A stretch of DNA of 64,000 nt from Albula goreensis (lineage: Eukaryota; Chordata; Actinopteri; Albuliformes; Albulidae), in the NCBI GenBank assembly GCA_022829145.1, contig CM040750.1, forward strand, positions 7,594,755 through 7,658,754, in the 5' to 3' direction. Under the pieces are notes generated by a model. It ran no database searches and was not told where the DNA came from. It worked only from the letters and a program-made list of their open reading frames with translations. Position numbers and translations under genes: made by a program. This document shows, piece by piece, positions 14,345-28,400 of this stretch. Numbering within the stretch: the first letter of the stretch is position 1; every line of letters starts with the position of its first letter.

Positions 14345-14965
14345 CATTAAAGATGTCCACAAAAACCAATGAACCCCCTACAGAGAGACAGACTAAAAAG
14401 CACTATCCTCCTTTAAAGAGATCTGCAAAAACCACTATAGCCCCTACACACAGATCGCAGATCCACAAAAAACACCTGCCTCCTTTACAGGTATCCACAT
14501 AAAACACTCCTGCCCTATATAGATATCCACAAAAAGCACTCACCTCCTCTACAGAGATCCACATATCCATTCACCTCCTCAACACAGATGAACAAAACTA
14601 CTCACATTCTCAATAGAAATTCACAAAAACCACTCCCCCTTTCTACAGAGATCCACAAAAACCACTCATCTCTTATGCAGGGATCCACAAAAACCACTAA
14701 AGAGATCCATAAAACATTCACTCTCTCAACAGAGATCCACAAAAGAACACAAACCTTGTCCACAAAGATGACCCCCTCCCAACCCCACAGATATCCACAA
14801 AAACCACTCAACCTGCTATACGGAGACCAAGAAAATCCAATCACCTCCTCAACAGAGATCCACTAAAACCATTTAACCTGCTGTACGGAGATCAAGAAAA
14901 TCCACTCACCTCCTCTACATAGATAGCCTAAAAAAAAAAAAAAAAACCATTCCCCGTCTTTTCGG
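14345..14965. repeat. Minisatellite, about 32-base unit
   Basis: Roughly 17-19 copies of agatccacaaaaaccactca followed by cctcctctacag. It is the best preserved tandem array in the window and ends in a poly-A run at 14930-14946. Confidence 0.85.
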
Positions 14966-15089
14966 ATATCTACAAAGACCACTCACCCTCTTCGTCGCTC
15001 CCCACAGCCATTGCTCTGGAAAGTCACTGAGAGGCAGGATCGACAGGCTGGTCGAGAAAACAAATGTGCGTCTTTCCCCCTCGTTCTCT

Positions 15090-15097
15090 CCTTGTTG

Positions 15098-15133
<36 letters not shown>

Positions 15134-15185
15134 ACAGAACTGTGCCAAGGCAGGCACCGTTCTCAGTGACTGAGGCAGCTCTCCC

Positions 15186-15225
<40 letters not shown>
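15090..15225. repeat. (CT)n microsatellites, two blocks
   Basis: Blocks at about 15098-15125 and 15178-15225. The long open frames across them on the minus strand (Arg-Glu repeats) are artefacts of the dinucleotide. Confidence 0.9.
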
Positions 15226-15228
<3 letters not shown>

Positions 15229-15324
15229 CCCAGCAATCAGCGACAGCTGCTTCAAAATAAAAGCCCCACAGAGAGCGGAAGGCACCCCATGGCATAAATT
15301 GTGGCTTGGGACAAACTCCCATAC

Positions 15325-15462
15325 ACGCACACACACACAAACACAAACACACAGGCGCAGGCACACGTGCGGCATAAATTGCGGCTTGGAACAAACACCT
15401 CACCTCACACAAGTACACACGCACACACCTACACACTCTCACACACACTCACACACCCACTT
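15325..15462. repeat. Imperfect (CA)n microsatellite
   Basis: Two CA-rich blocks with interruptions, separated by a duplicated cataaattg(c/t)ggcttggaa segment (15291 and 15374). Confidence 0.85.
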
Positions 15463-15774
15463 GGGTCCTGCAAAATTTATGAAGTGTATTCCATGAGTGT
15501 TCTCATGTCAGGAGTAAGATACTACCAGTTATAGTTTGATACTTCCAGTCATCGACTGGTATTTTCATAGTCTGTATCTGTATCAAAGCACTTGATACCT
15601 TGAGAAGTGGTATGACTCCTAGCCAGTTTGTCATCGGCAACAGGCAGAGTCAGACACGCGAAGGAAAAGAGCCCTTTGTTTACTGGTCAGAAGACTGGGC
15701 CTTTGACCAGGACAGAATTCGGAGGGGAGAAGCCCAATCAAAGACATGAGGGGAGAGAAGCTGAAGTACTGTGC

Positions 15775-15985
15775 ATACACATATACAGCCTCTCCACACT
15801 CGAACTGAATACACATCTAATACACCACCAAGGCACACAAACACGCATACACATATACATTCATATACGCTACATATATAAACTACAAAACCAAACAGCA
15901 CATATATATATATATGCATACATAACATCTATCATCACTGCATGCACAAATACACACATGCATAAGCTACCTAACTGCACATATA
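15775..15985. repeat. CA/TA-rich degenerate microsatellite
   Basis: Irregular acaca and atatata tracts. Confidence 0.7.
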
Positions 15986-18507
15986 TGTATAACGACGCAA
16001 ATAACTGCATAATTGCATAATAATGTGACATGTGGTGTCATATATATATATACAGGACACCTGCACTGCAACACTTCATGTACACTCCCTCAACACTTAA
16101 AATGAGTAAACTACACATGCACTGAACACATATGTAATACCCTGAGCACATGCATAATCACCAGAAACTAGCACACGCCATAGACAGCCCCCAAGCAAAA
16201 TTCAAAAGCACCGAACATATGTGTTACACACTGCAGACGGGCATAAATACGCAGCACTGAATGCATGTCATACATGAGGACACACTCTGTATACCATTAG
16301 AGATTGAGTTTTTTTTTGTTTATTTTTCACCTTCAACTGTCTGTGTGCAGGACTGAGCTGTATTTTAACATTTTCATTTCTCAAAAAAATGATGGTTGAA
16401 GGTTAGTGATCTTAAGTGAGCTGTTTTGCATTCTGACATCTGATTGGCTAGAACTTTATCCAATAAAAAGTATGTAAGGAAAAGTTCATACAAGTAAGTA
16501 CAGTTTTTATCTCAAAGAATTCCAACAATTGCGCTAGAGATAGCATCATTTTATGTCCAATCCAATAGGTGTCCCTGCACACAATCAAATATCATAACCA
16601 TCATATCAAATATCATATCTTAACTGAACACATACATTTTACACTGATTGCCACCCTAACACACCAGCACGGAACACCTCTCATTGGCAGTAGGGTATGA
16701 AGAGGTAACATGCGTATATCCTACAACTATAGCTATATCTACAACTGAACCTGAGCACCTCAAAAATAAACACTGCGAAAAAGGAAGATGTAGAAGTAAA
16801 TCTCCAAAAGCTACGTTTCCAGTGAGAGATAAGACTGAGCCGGCAAAAGTCAAAAAAGACAGGAAGTTCAAAAGAGCATGGTCGCTCTTAACTCTAAACC
16901 TGACAAGGCTTTTCGACGCACACTGATGTGATATGGTACCTCGCCAACTGTTGCCTCACCAACTTGGACCTCTGGCCATTGTAAGGAGGAGTTTTACGTC
17001 ACAGCCTGGGACCCACAGCTGCGCCACAACTGTGTGTGTTTATTTCCCCTGCCTCATGAGGACCCCCTGAAGCAGTAGTTTTGTTAAAACACTCTTTCAC
17101 ATGTGTTATCTACAGCATACATTCAGTCACATATTGTGATGGGCGACTCTTGGTGAAACTATTACTAGATGAATAGTCAATTCTGAGTAAAGTCAGGCAA
17201 CACATACCTAGCAAAGAGCAGTGCGTTATCCTGAAAAGCTAAAGCTTGAGTCTGTAGCTCAATGACCGAGCACATCTTCTAAGTGATTGCATGTAACCAT
17301 AGAAACAGAATGCAAGACAGTAACCTTAAACAGTAGATAGAAAGTCCATTCAGCAGTAGAACTCCATTTGGCTAAATGGTTGCAAATGATAAATTCACCC
17401 ATTCATGCGTATGGGCGGATGCTGCATGTAAGGCCTCAATAAAAACCATACAATTTATTTGAATGGCTTCACCCTTTTCACTTCTTACGAAAATGATTTC
17501 AAATCTGTGCAGAGATTCATATATTGGAAAAGTTCTGCATCTGTGTTCAAAAAAAAACAACCAAATTATCATTTTCGCCACTTTTTTATGGAAACAGACT
17601 CTTCTTGAAACTTGGGAAGATCTGGGGTGGTTCTGAGGGGGCAAGAGACAGCCCCTTAAAGTTAAGCGTGCCCCTCCCCCACCCTTTGCCCTTCCATATA
17701 ACAGCAATGCTAAATAAAAAATGCCCCCCTCCCCACTGTCCCCAGCAAGAATGTTCTAGAACCACCACTGTGGAAGATTCACTGTCATTTGCTATGTAAC
17801 GTTTTAAGGTTTCCACATATCTGCCAGGTGTACAACACTCTGAAAATGTGCATTTAATGGAAGGCTGTTCAGCTCTAAACAAAAACTCGGCGCGACCATA
17901 AGACGGACCAAGATACAGCTACAATGCAAACTGTAAGACATACGCCTACAGCAAGCTTCATTTCAGTTATATCCGTTCTCCTTTTGACAAATGAAATGTT
18001 AGCCGTCATGCTAATAACACCCGACGACACAATCTGTGTGAGAACACTGCTCCCGAGGAGACAAAGACAAAGGAGCGCTGTGGTTCCTTCCTCGAGTTCA
18101 GACGCAGGTTTCTGTTTTGGCCCGGGGTGGGAGGGGTTTGACTAATTGTCTAATTATTCCACTTCGGTTCCCCCTTCTCATTTTCAGATTGGCTTAGCGT
18201 CAGTGCTTCGCTTGTGCAAGTCCGCTTCAGCAGTGAGAGCATTAGTGGTGGGCTGTACGCCATCTCCATACCCTGTATGTAGGTCATGGATCTGCCCGTT
18301 GGCTCATGGTCCGAGGGCCCATTTCCGCTGGGAAATCCTGGTGCCTAGTTAGGGGGGGGCTGATTTTCCCCTTCTGTCCAATTCAATTGGATGCCGATTG
18401 TTGGTAACTACTGGAAATCTCCACCCCCTGGGCTGTGTGAAGTGACTCTTCCCAGCAGCACTGGCCATCTGACTTTGTTATTGGTTTAGGATCTGCTTAT
18501 TAGAGCT

Positions 18508-18729
18508 GGCAGTGTGATATAATCGTTAGGAAGCTGGGCCAAGAGGTTGCATGGTCAATTCTCAGATACAGAACTTCTGTTGTACCCTTGAGCATGGTAC
18601 CTGAATTGCTTGAGTTAATATGTCTAGCCATGTAAATTCATAGTGTATAAAAATTTCAACAAAGGCTTGTGAGTCACTCTGGATAGAAGAACCCACTAAA
18701 TGCCCAACATGCAAAATGCAAAAGCAAAA
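18508..18729 (+). mobile_element. tRNA-derived SINE
   Basis: The head ggcagtgtgatataatcgtt resembles a tRNA A-box region and is followed by a degenerate B box (ggtcaattctc, near 18560). The body has ttgtacccttgagcatggtac, and the tail ends with gagtcactctggatagaaga and acccactaaatgccc, the LINE-related tail shared by many fish SINEs (gtcgctctggataagagcgtctgctaaatgcc type). Several substitutions indicate an old copy. Confidence 0.8.
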
Positions 18730-19055
18730 TGGCACTCGGACATTAGTAACTGATCCAGGTTTTCCCTAGAAATATCCCATCAGCCAACACTATGCCACAT
18801 GTAAACAGCCCCTCCCCTGCCAATAGGAGGTGTGCCAGGTGGTACGGCTCCCATGTAACCCTCATGTGTAGAACAGGGGGAGACTGCTGTGTGGGATTAT
18901 TATCCTCACATTCAAAACCGTGGCAGTCTGCTGGGACAGACCTGGGTCTGCTGTAGAGCCACTCAGCTTCTGACATTTTGGCAGAATATTCTCGGACTCC
19001 TTTACGATATATTTCGATTTGCTAAATAAAATCATGCCCTGAAGACAGAACTGGG

Positions 19056-19203
19056 ACTTGTAACTGGGGGAAGTGACATCACTAGGCCTGTGGCTGCAAG
19101 GGGTGACATCATTGGGGGCTGTGGCTAAGAGAGGTGATATAACTGGAGCCTGTTGTTAGGAGGGGTGACATCACTGGGGTCTGTTGCTAGGAGGTGTGGC
19201 AGC
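19056..19203. repeat. Short minisatellite, about 38-base unit
   Basis: Four copies of ggggtgacatcactggggtc then tgttgctagga. Confidence 0.75.
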
Positions 19204-19688
19204 AATGGGCAATGAAAACAGTAAACATCCACCCCCCCATTCCCACAACCGACAAAGCCTCAATAAAAAAACTCCATATAACCAACATGTGGGTCAATTA
19301 CAGGAGTTTCACTGAAAATATTGCTATGCATTTCCAAATGCTTAACTATAGTACATACTCTCTCTGCTTTTCATCTCCAAAAATTCTGTTAAATGGCAAT
19401 CTGCATTTAAAAGCAGCCATTAACTGGTCATGTCGGCCCCCTCATCATTTTAAAGCATATTGCAGGCACGATATCCCGAGGTAAAAGGCAGGGGGGGACA
19501 GCGTGACTCTCTGCATGGAGACCGACATCCACAGTCACTGCGCAACAGGAAAACCGAATCTATGCTCCACCCAGTGGGAGAATCACGTCCACACCTCCCC
19601 TCCCCTCCCCTCCGCAGGAATACCACAGAACCACGGCAACCCCCGAGGAAGCGGCAGGGCGGCGGAGCCCGTTCGCCGTGAAGCTTAC

Positions 19689-19759
19689 CTTGATTGAAGC
19701 TTAAGGCCATGTTCCCGGAGTTCAGCACTTCATCAAACTTGCTGTATATCGTCTGCAGC
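19689..19759 (-). CDS. clasp2: clasp2 coding exon 7 (residues 216-239)
   Basis: 71 nt, acceptor TTCTCAG, donor ATCAAG|GTAAGC. It encodes LQTIYSKFDEVLNSGNMALS and FNQ; KFDEV with a following SG is the CLASP signature that closes TOG1. It ends with one base (phase 1), so the next exon outside the window must supply two bases to complete the codon. Confidence 0.93.
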
Positions 19760-22369
19760 CTGAGAACGGAGGGAAAAAAAACAGGCTTAAAACTCATAAT
19801 CGCGGAGGACTTTTGGACGAACAACACCAAGAAGTACAGAGTTACGTTCTCACAAACAGCACCTTGAAGGACAGTGCTACATTCAGACAAACACTGTGAA
19901 GAGTTTCATACAGTCAAACAGTACCTAAAAGTACAGTCTTACATTCAAACAGATGACACTATGAGATACACTGTTACATACACACACAACATCCTAAAGA
20001 AAGCACCAGGGAGCTGTTCAACTGTTACACAATTATGTCAAGAGCATTGATGTGTCTGACTGGACACAGCACAAATTGCTGCTCCAATGTCAAGCTCTTT
20101 ACCCACAACATTTACCCAAAAATCTCACTTTTGCCACTTTTTCTCATCATCCCATGATATAGGAACATGATTAAGGGTTTCACCATACTTTTTCCCCCCA
20201 AAAGAAGCACGGATTTGAATGATAGTCCACATTTGACTGTTTCAGCAGCAAGTTTGAACAGTCTGAGCAAAAAACAGTCAATCGCAGCAAGTGTGTACCC
20301 TTGCCTGGACACGTCAAAGGAAAATTTCACCCATCTTCAGTTTTGCAAAATGTTGCCCTTACTGTAATATAAATGCTATGGATGCAATTGTGTAAGAATG
20401 AACATTTTTTCAAGAATTGTAAGACACTTTTCTCCACAAATTCCTCAGCATACTGAAATAACAAACTCCCCTCATAATTTTTGTCCTCCCCACAACTATG
20501 CCAAAAACCATACACTGTAGTCAGAGAAAATTAGGTGGTGTGGAAAAAGAATACCATCGTCCATCTTTGTGTAAAATTCATACATATATTTTCATTGTGA
20601 TGATATATTAGATATCCAGAACAGGCATTCACATTCATATGAGAGTACAGGATAAGGATCTCCAAATTCCAGAAAATTTATCTCACATCTTTTCCGGCTG
20701 AAGGGAGGGTGATGAAATGTTCCTCTTGATATAAGTGGAAAAATTCTAAGGTTTATCAACGATGTCTTCAACAATAAATACATACTGGCGCCATGGAAAA
20801 AAATGGTTTGATTTCCAGATATATTTGCTCTTTAATCTATTTACATCGCAAAGATGACATCAGAAGCGTAATTTATTTTTATGCCAGGTGGACAGTAATC
20901 CATTTCCTTCTACCTGTGCCACATTTTCCCAGACTGCAATGTGTGTTTTCTGCAGATGTGGACACATGGGAAAGAAACACACTGCAGGACATTGTAGCTC
21001 CATGAGCAAGAAGGCTTAACAAGAAGTTGCAGAGAAAAATATATTTTTTCTTTAGTTTTTGCTTAATTCATCCATGTACCATGCATTGCATTCATGTACT
21101 ATTGCATTCATGCTACAATACAGGCAAAGCAAAATATATTGCAAAATTGAATATGGGTTATGTTCTCTTACCTGTATCTATAAAAAACACAGATCAATTA
21201 AAAAAAGAGCCAAAAAATATTGCCAAAGATACTTTCCCCATACAGCGGTGGTGGAGATTGGATGGGTTGATGTTTCAATTTCCTCCCTCGCTGCGATATC
21301 AAGCGGTTTGACAGCGATGTCGCATTCACTTAGAATGTGGAGCCGCGATGCCACCGTCCAAAGCGCCGATGAAGCATGCCCAAAGTCATTAGCGCAGCAC
21401 AATGCCGTCCCTTCACACCTCCCCAACGTGCTACTATAGCTAATCTGGGAAGTTCTCTCCGGAAAAAAATAGCGGTAACAGCGCTCAGCTCTGTGAGAAT
21501 GAAACGTATATAAAATAAGCACGCCCCATTTTAAGCCACACTCACTCCCCTCCCAAATTTAAAAGGCATGTCCCCTAAAAACGGGAAAGGGAAACAAATT
21601 CACACACCTTTCTCAATCCTTGTCTAAAGGCAAGCTAAAATATTTCCGTCCTCGCGATCCCTCAGAAGCACCTGCAACAATCAATCACCGCGAGCTGCCT
21701 TCTCTCCCCTCCGCTAGTTGCCATGGATTTAGGAGCTCCGGTGGCGGTTTTCCCCACACGGGGCGGTGGAGAAATGGCATGCGGGCGTGCGCTGTGTCCT
21801 TTCCTCCCCAGTCACGCTGTCTACCGCGCGGCAAGGGTTAACGTCTGTGCTGGACGCGCATCTTGCGCTCAGTCTGCTCGTGTGTCTGTCTGCGTGTGTG
21901 TGCGCGTCTGTGCATATGTGATGTCAATGTCTACGGTGTGCAGCTTGGCTGTGCATGACAGCGCATTGCTTTATTGCCATTTACATAACGTCGCGCACAA
22001 ACACACGGCGCACACACATGCTCGCATGCATGAATTCATGGCACGCTCGCAGACACAAATGCATCCACATGCGCACACAGGTTATGAACGCACGGGAACC
22101 CGTGTGCACACACGCACACAGACACACATAACGAGAACGCGCGCCAGCTGCAGCAAATCTCATTGAGGGAAGAGGGGAGCCAGAGGGCAGTCGGCTGTTT
22201 CTGTGGAGAAGAAACGCCCCTCCCCCAATCTTCCTCCTCTCTCTCCCTCTGTCTCTCTCCCTCTCTCTCTCTGGTTTCTCCTCTCTCTCTCATTTAGTCA
22301 GCTGACTTTGGCCTGCTGTGCATTCTGAGGCAGCAAAACTGTCAACTTGACCGCTGCTCTGGCTGTGTG

Positions 22370-22407
<38 letters not shown>

Positions 22408-25400
22408 CATGTGTATTTTATTGTGAGGGTGTGTATGTATGTGGGTACATGTACATGTGTACACTGTGCGTGTATTTGTATACATAAATGGGGGCACATG
22501 GTATGTGTACACCGTGTTTGTGTGTATATGTGTGTATATCTGTATGTGTACAGCTTGCATGTATGTGTATATATATGTATGTATGTGCATGCACAACACA
22601 CTGCATGTGTGTGCACACGTGTGTGTACATGCATGTGGTTACACTCTGAGCGTGCATGTGAGTGTGTGCACGCCTGTGCGTATACCTTTATAAAATACAC
22701 ACACTCTGTTACTAGATGGCAGGACAATATGTCAGCAAAGGGCAACCCAATTTTTAGGAAGTAAGCCACACTAACACATTAAAAAACAGATCCGTTTTTC
22801 AAACCGCTGCCCTTTAAGTGGAGGAGATGCAGTGTGGAGCAGAACGTTCCAGAACCTCTGCTCCACGACTCAACACCAGAACCACAGCGCTACTGCGCCT
22901 GACAGACCTCCATTCTTGGGCTTTGACGACTCCACAGGCCTATAAATCATACAATGCACACCCACTGCCTCGCGCGAACACTCAGCGCCGTTAACTGGAT
23001 TACACTTCAATTTGCAAACCATTACCACATTCGGGGGCCTAACTTAATCCTGTAACGGATGCAGGTTTGATAATGCGCCACGTTTTCAAGGAAGTGCTCG
23101 AGATATCACATGCTGACAAGCGGAGCTCCTGCTTCTGCATGAGAAGCTCCGCTAACATGGCTATATTCTTAATGGTACAGATAAATGCGGTGGAGAGAGT
23201 CAGAGGTTTCCGCGAACGAAACCGTACAGCAAAAACCAGTCTCCACAAACCCGCGGCTCCTTTCGAGACGCAAGCAGGCCCTTTTCAGGACGTAATCCAA
23301 TCAGGGACTGCAGATATCTTTCGACTCCAACTGCATGACATGAGATTTTCCTCTCGCAAAACAAAAACAAGTCAGGAAGGAGAAAACGGTGCATTGTGAA
23401 TAGGTCGGACTGGCCGTTACAGCTTATTCTCAAATCATTTAAGCAGGAATCGACCGCTCTGTTTATTGTAATGAATGAAATTACAACTTAACCTCATCTT
23501 TGGCTGAAGGAAAATAGCAGTCACCTTGTGTTTATAGGAGACGTAGTGTTCACTCTGTTTATAATACAGCCAAACAGGTAAAATGATGAATGAAATGGTT
23601 TGGTTTTAGATGAATGAATATTTTGGTAATGTTTAAATAAGGAGTGATATGATTGTGGGATTTCTGGCGGGCTACAGTGAGGTTTGGGGATTGGCCAGTG
23701 GCTTTGGTGAACGGCGGCCGGTGACTTACCGCGCACTTGGCAGGTCCCGTTTACTCAGGTCGGCTCTCACCCTCTCCCCTACATACCGGTACACATCCAC
23801 CAGGGTCGTTATGGCAGTTTCTCGAACCTGTAAGTGGATAGAGGAAGAAAAATATGCTGTTAACAGCAGTAAATCCCCTCTGTGAACAAAAAAGGGTGCA
23901 GCTTTAGATTAAGTGGGGTGAAGGGCCCACAGCCTGGCTCAGATTACCCAGCATGCATTTACTGGCATGTGGTCCCCTGGACAGACGTCCATGAAAATCA
24001 GGTTCAGCAATACACCAACCTCTTTCTCACGGAGTTAGAAACTTAGCAACCAGTGACACTCAACCCCATTCATGTTTACCACTGAAGAGTCAATGGTGTC
24101 TAAGAACATATTATACGTTATCCTCTGAGGGACCAATGATACTAAAAAGCTGACAGACCTCTGACAGCTTTCCCATTCATAGACATCACCCAATCACATG
24201 TCTGAGCATCTCTCAAGCAGTATGAAGTCTGAACACAGCACTTCTTTTTCAAAGGAGTGGTGTTCCTGGTTAATGGCCTAGAAGGGGGCGGGACAATGTC
24301 CCAGGCATGAGGAATCTGATCCCTGATTGGTGATTAGACATACAGCTGCATTCAGGGAGCACCTTCTTTCAAATTATTCCATTGTGATGTCAGTTCAGAC
24401 ACACACACACACTGTGAATGATCTCACTGCCTTGTCACACCCATGTAATCAACACCCTTGAATGGCAATGAGAGCAACCCCCCAATTATAGCATCACAGA
24501 GACCTGTAGTTAGGACTACACCGAGCTGCCACACCACACAGACGAAACTTTTCCCACCATCTGCATAGGAACAGTGCATTTTCAGCAAGGCTGAGAGTGA
24601 TTGGCTGGATATGGTGCAGGGCTGGAAGTGATTGGCTAGACCCCATGCAGGGGTGAAAGCGATTGGCTAGATCCTGCACAGGGCTTGAAGGGTGACTGGC
24701 TGGACGCAGTGCATGGCTGTGGGAGACTGACCAGGCATTAATGGCGGTAATAAGTAACTATCAATGACCAGTTCGGGGTGAAGATGGCAGTGATTGGCTT
24801 GTTAAAGTTCTGGGGTGGACAGTAATGGGCTAGGTGGGCACACTGTGTGGATGGCGCTGGTAGGTATGACTGGCAGGTAATGCTATAGTGTTGAGCCCCT
24901 GCAGCTCTCACTCATCCGCCTTTATTCATCTGTTAATCAGCTAATGACAGGGCTAAAGCATGAGTAAGGGAAGCTGAATTAACACCGCACCGCTGTCAAG
25001 TTTCAAGTTTACATTTCGAGTTTCACATTTACTGTGAAGACACATCACGGCATAACGCACAGTGTATGAAACGTTTTGAAAACAAGGGGTACCTAGTCAA
25101 AACAGCATAAGACAGACATAAGTGGAAAAAAACAAGTTTAAACACTGGTTTAAAATTAATATCTTAAAATTATTCACTGATAATAGAATGTAAAAGCTCT
25201 TGATAAAAAGATAATTGGTGTCTTGTTGTGTGACTCACAAACGTTAGTTAAGTTGGCTTATTTGCATATACGGAGACATGCAAGAAGTAAATAGACACCC
25301 TCAGTTTATCAAACACTGTTAGGTGTCTATTTACTTCTTTCATGTCTCTGTATACGCATTCAATCAAAAAAGCACACTAATTCTTGTAACAGTGCACGGT

Positions 25401-28400
25401 ATGAAAGAAATTAAAGTACCCAAATGTAATGGAAGTGTAAAGTAGTGTATTGTAGAAACAAAATAAATTTAATGTAGGTAGCATGGATGCTAGTATTGAG
25501 TGGTAGGACTGGCGGTGTGCAGCATATGGCAAGCTGGTGTGTCTGTGCAGGACAAGGCAAGAATGGGGTGGGCTGAAACAGACCTGGTTTAAATCAGTTT
25601 CTATCCTTCCCTCTGGCTTGAAATGAAATGCAAATTTATGTTTGTTTTTATTTCCCCGCAAACACAGTTCCACAAGTTCATGCAGGCGATTGCTTAACTC
25701 AAACCGTCTCTGTGATCAACATCACTAACACATTTTGTTCAGAGTTTTAGTTCAAGCTTAAAACGAACGTTGATCGATTCCAGACGGCCGTCTTCTTCCA
25801 CTGTCCGAAGTAATCCCAGTTAATACAAAGAAAAACCGTGAGATATGGACACTGAAAACCAAAACGAACAACAACACGCAAATTAGAAAAGGCCCCGGCA
25901 GGCGGACTCACCTGGGCGTTGGAATCACCTGTCAGGGTGCAGAGGAATGGGACGATCTTGCTGAGGGTTAACGGCTGGGGGCCGTACCTGAGGAGGAGAC
26001 ACCGAGAACAGCACGGTGTGAGGCCGTGAGTAACAGGGCTGCATGCTCCTTCAGAGAAAGGGCAGGTCGCCGCTCGCGCCGACCTTCCTGGAGGGCAACT
26101 CGGGCAGGTAAGAGGATTATATTCATGGAGTGCCCAGATGGAGCTGCGTAACACAGACAGGTTTGCGTAACAGCACGACGGATGCCCCCTGTTTCAGGGG
26201 AGGAATCCGATTGGACGTTCCGTTCAGAAACAGAAGGGTTTTCACTGAGGAAGGGTGGGGCTTCACAATGTCATCCACAACTGAGTGCATTTACTATCAA
26301 ATGTATGAGTCTCACGGTCACACTATTTAAACTTCTAATCATTATTAAACATTATGCATCTGTATGTTTTTTCATTCATTTTATACAAGACCTCAGTGTA
26401 TATTTTATGCGATCCAGGGAATGGTCGCCAGCTTTGGGTTAATGGATTGAGGGGTCAAATGGATTTGGTGTAGTCTCACATTCAGACAAAACCCTTTCAT
26501 CTTCCAATCAGGGATTTAATTCCTCTGTCTTTGTGTTTATTGCTACCACACTGTCACAGCTGTACGCGGTCCACACACAGAAGTACTCACGTGCTCAGCG
26601 TAGAGGTGAGGCAAAGACACACTCCCTCTCGGCTACGGAAGTTCTTGTGTTTGAAGCCAGGAAGGAGTCTTTCCCAAACATACTGTAATAAAAATAAAAA
26701 AAAAAAACAAACAAAAAATACCACAGAGGGGTCACCTCAGGCCAGCTGTGCTCTGCTATGCAAGCAAACATTTCCCAACACTCATTCACAAAGCGAGTAC
26801 CCACAATGCACCAGGGTGGACACATGCCTCATAAGTGGAGAATGTATTTATGGGATGGCATTTTGGAGATTTGTTTTGGGGGAAACTGTAAAAGAGATGA
26901 GAACACTATGCCACTATGTCCTAGAGCAGTTTTAATGGCGAGGGAGACATGCTTAAGACAGTTCCATTAAACTGACAGATGCATAATCTACGCCAACATC
27001 TTGTCACACATTCCATTCCCCCGAGTGCTTCCATAAGGTTGATGAAAACTTTTTTTTTTTTTTCCTTTAAAAACCATTTACAATCATCCTCCACTAGAGG
27101 GAGCCATCTTGCCTCATCCTTCTCTCCAATGTGAGAAAAAAAAAAAAAAAAAACTCAGGTTGTGAGTCACGGCTCAAGTTTCTGCCGTCTTGGAATGGAC
27201 AGCGTGACCTCTATCGGAGGAACAGACTAGTCCTCGGCATTAATCAGCATTTCATCTCCAGCGGGCCTGCACTAAGGCACTCATATCCCCCCAACCGGCT
27301 GTGGGCTTAAAGTCTTTGGCAGGGGTCTCCTGTTGAGACTAAATGGAAACAGGCTTTCCGGTTCTGCAGGCCTTCCAGTGTTTCGCTATAATCTCCCTCT
27401 GGGGGTCTGGGTAACCGCACTGGATTATCACGTAGAACAAAATCTAAATGCCCATGTACTAATGCGCGAGAGAGGGAAGAACCTGGCCTGCCAATTTAAC
27501 TTGGGAGATAAGTCGCTTCCGAAACGTTTCACTGCAACATCATACGTTACATAAAATGAGAGAAGTCTGCGTGAAGCATTTCGCTGCAGCGTTATATGAA
27601 CATCTCAGAAAATTTTAGTAACGTTCGTAAATTATGCTTCAAACTGAAAGTCACACCTGACAGGCGCAACTACTAACAAATCTAAAGAGAGAGATGACTT
27701 AAAAACGAATAAAGTTTGTTTTTAGTGCTGGTGGGACTTTACGAGGGTAGCGGCAGAAGTACTGGAGTCTGACCAGGAAGTTATGCGGTTTTTTTTTAGT
27801 CCGTTCTGTCCACTCTGTGTGTGGTTTGTCCATTGGGTGCTGACCAGTGGGTCATGATGTGGTTAGCCAATGGGCTCTGACCAGGGTCGCAGTGTGGTTG
27901 ATGCACTGGGCTCTGGCTAGGTCGTCATGTCATTAGCTCACTGCTGGGTGGCTCTTTGTGCCAACGCCCGGATTCAGCTTCGGGTGTCGAATTGAAGAGC
28001 TAACTCTGGCCAGCAGCCCCGTAGAATGGTGCGTAGCAGGCCGTAGTGTGAGGGAGGGCTGACAGCACTCAACACACAATTTCAAAGTATTTGGGATCAA
28101 AAATTTCAAGGCTACGGAACACATTAAAAGATTTTATCATCTGAGGCCATTTTTTTCCCCAACTAAGTAGTTTTTATTTAGTCACATGATTGTGGAAACA
28201 TCCATGTGCATAAATGCAGCAAAAACAGCGATCTTCAACATGTTCACATGTAATGTGATTTCTCAACACAGGTTGAAAAGTATTTGTCAAGAGGGGGAGA
28301 GACAAAATCATCTGATAGTGTATTTGTCAGTATCATGACAGCCCTAACCAAGCCTTTGACCCAGTGATTGCACAGCAGAGAAGGTGGAAAGACAACAGGT

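Larger units (their letters stand above)
1..19688 (-). other. clasp2 intron 7 (5' portion of the intron; other end outside the window)
   Basis: No coding exon was recognised here. The sequence holds microsatellites, at least six degenerate tandem arrays (listed separately) and one SINE. Many short open frames occur, including three successive plus-strand ones at 2456-3782, but none resembles a known protein. Apart from the listed repeats I see nothing interpretable in 2400-8390, 9110-10690, 16000-18500 and the remaining gaps. Confidence 0.7.
23828..25911 (-). other. clasp2 intron 5
   Basis: About 2.1 kb. It holds a short minisatellite (24.58-24.72 kb) and a near-perfect hairpin (25261-25360). 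Nothing else was recognised. Confidence 0.85.

Noticed and set aside
14915-15448. 177-codon minus-strand open frame
   Set aside because: It is made of CT and CA dinucleotide repeats (Arg-Glu and Cys-Val runs), not a gene.
21640-21725. ATG at 21725 on the minus strand in CpG-richer sequence, considered as an alternative clasp2 first exon
   Set aside because: The frame ends with a stop soon after, the donor is weak and the phase does not fit; it also bears no resemblance to known short-isoform starts.
22290-22769. 159-codon minus-strand open frame rich in His and Thr
   Set aside because: It runs through a GT/TA microsatellite; the composition is a repeat artefact.
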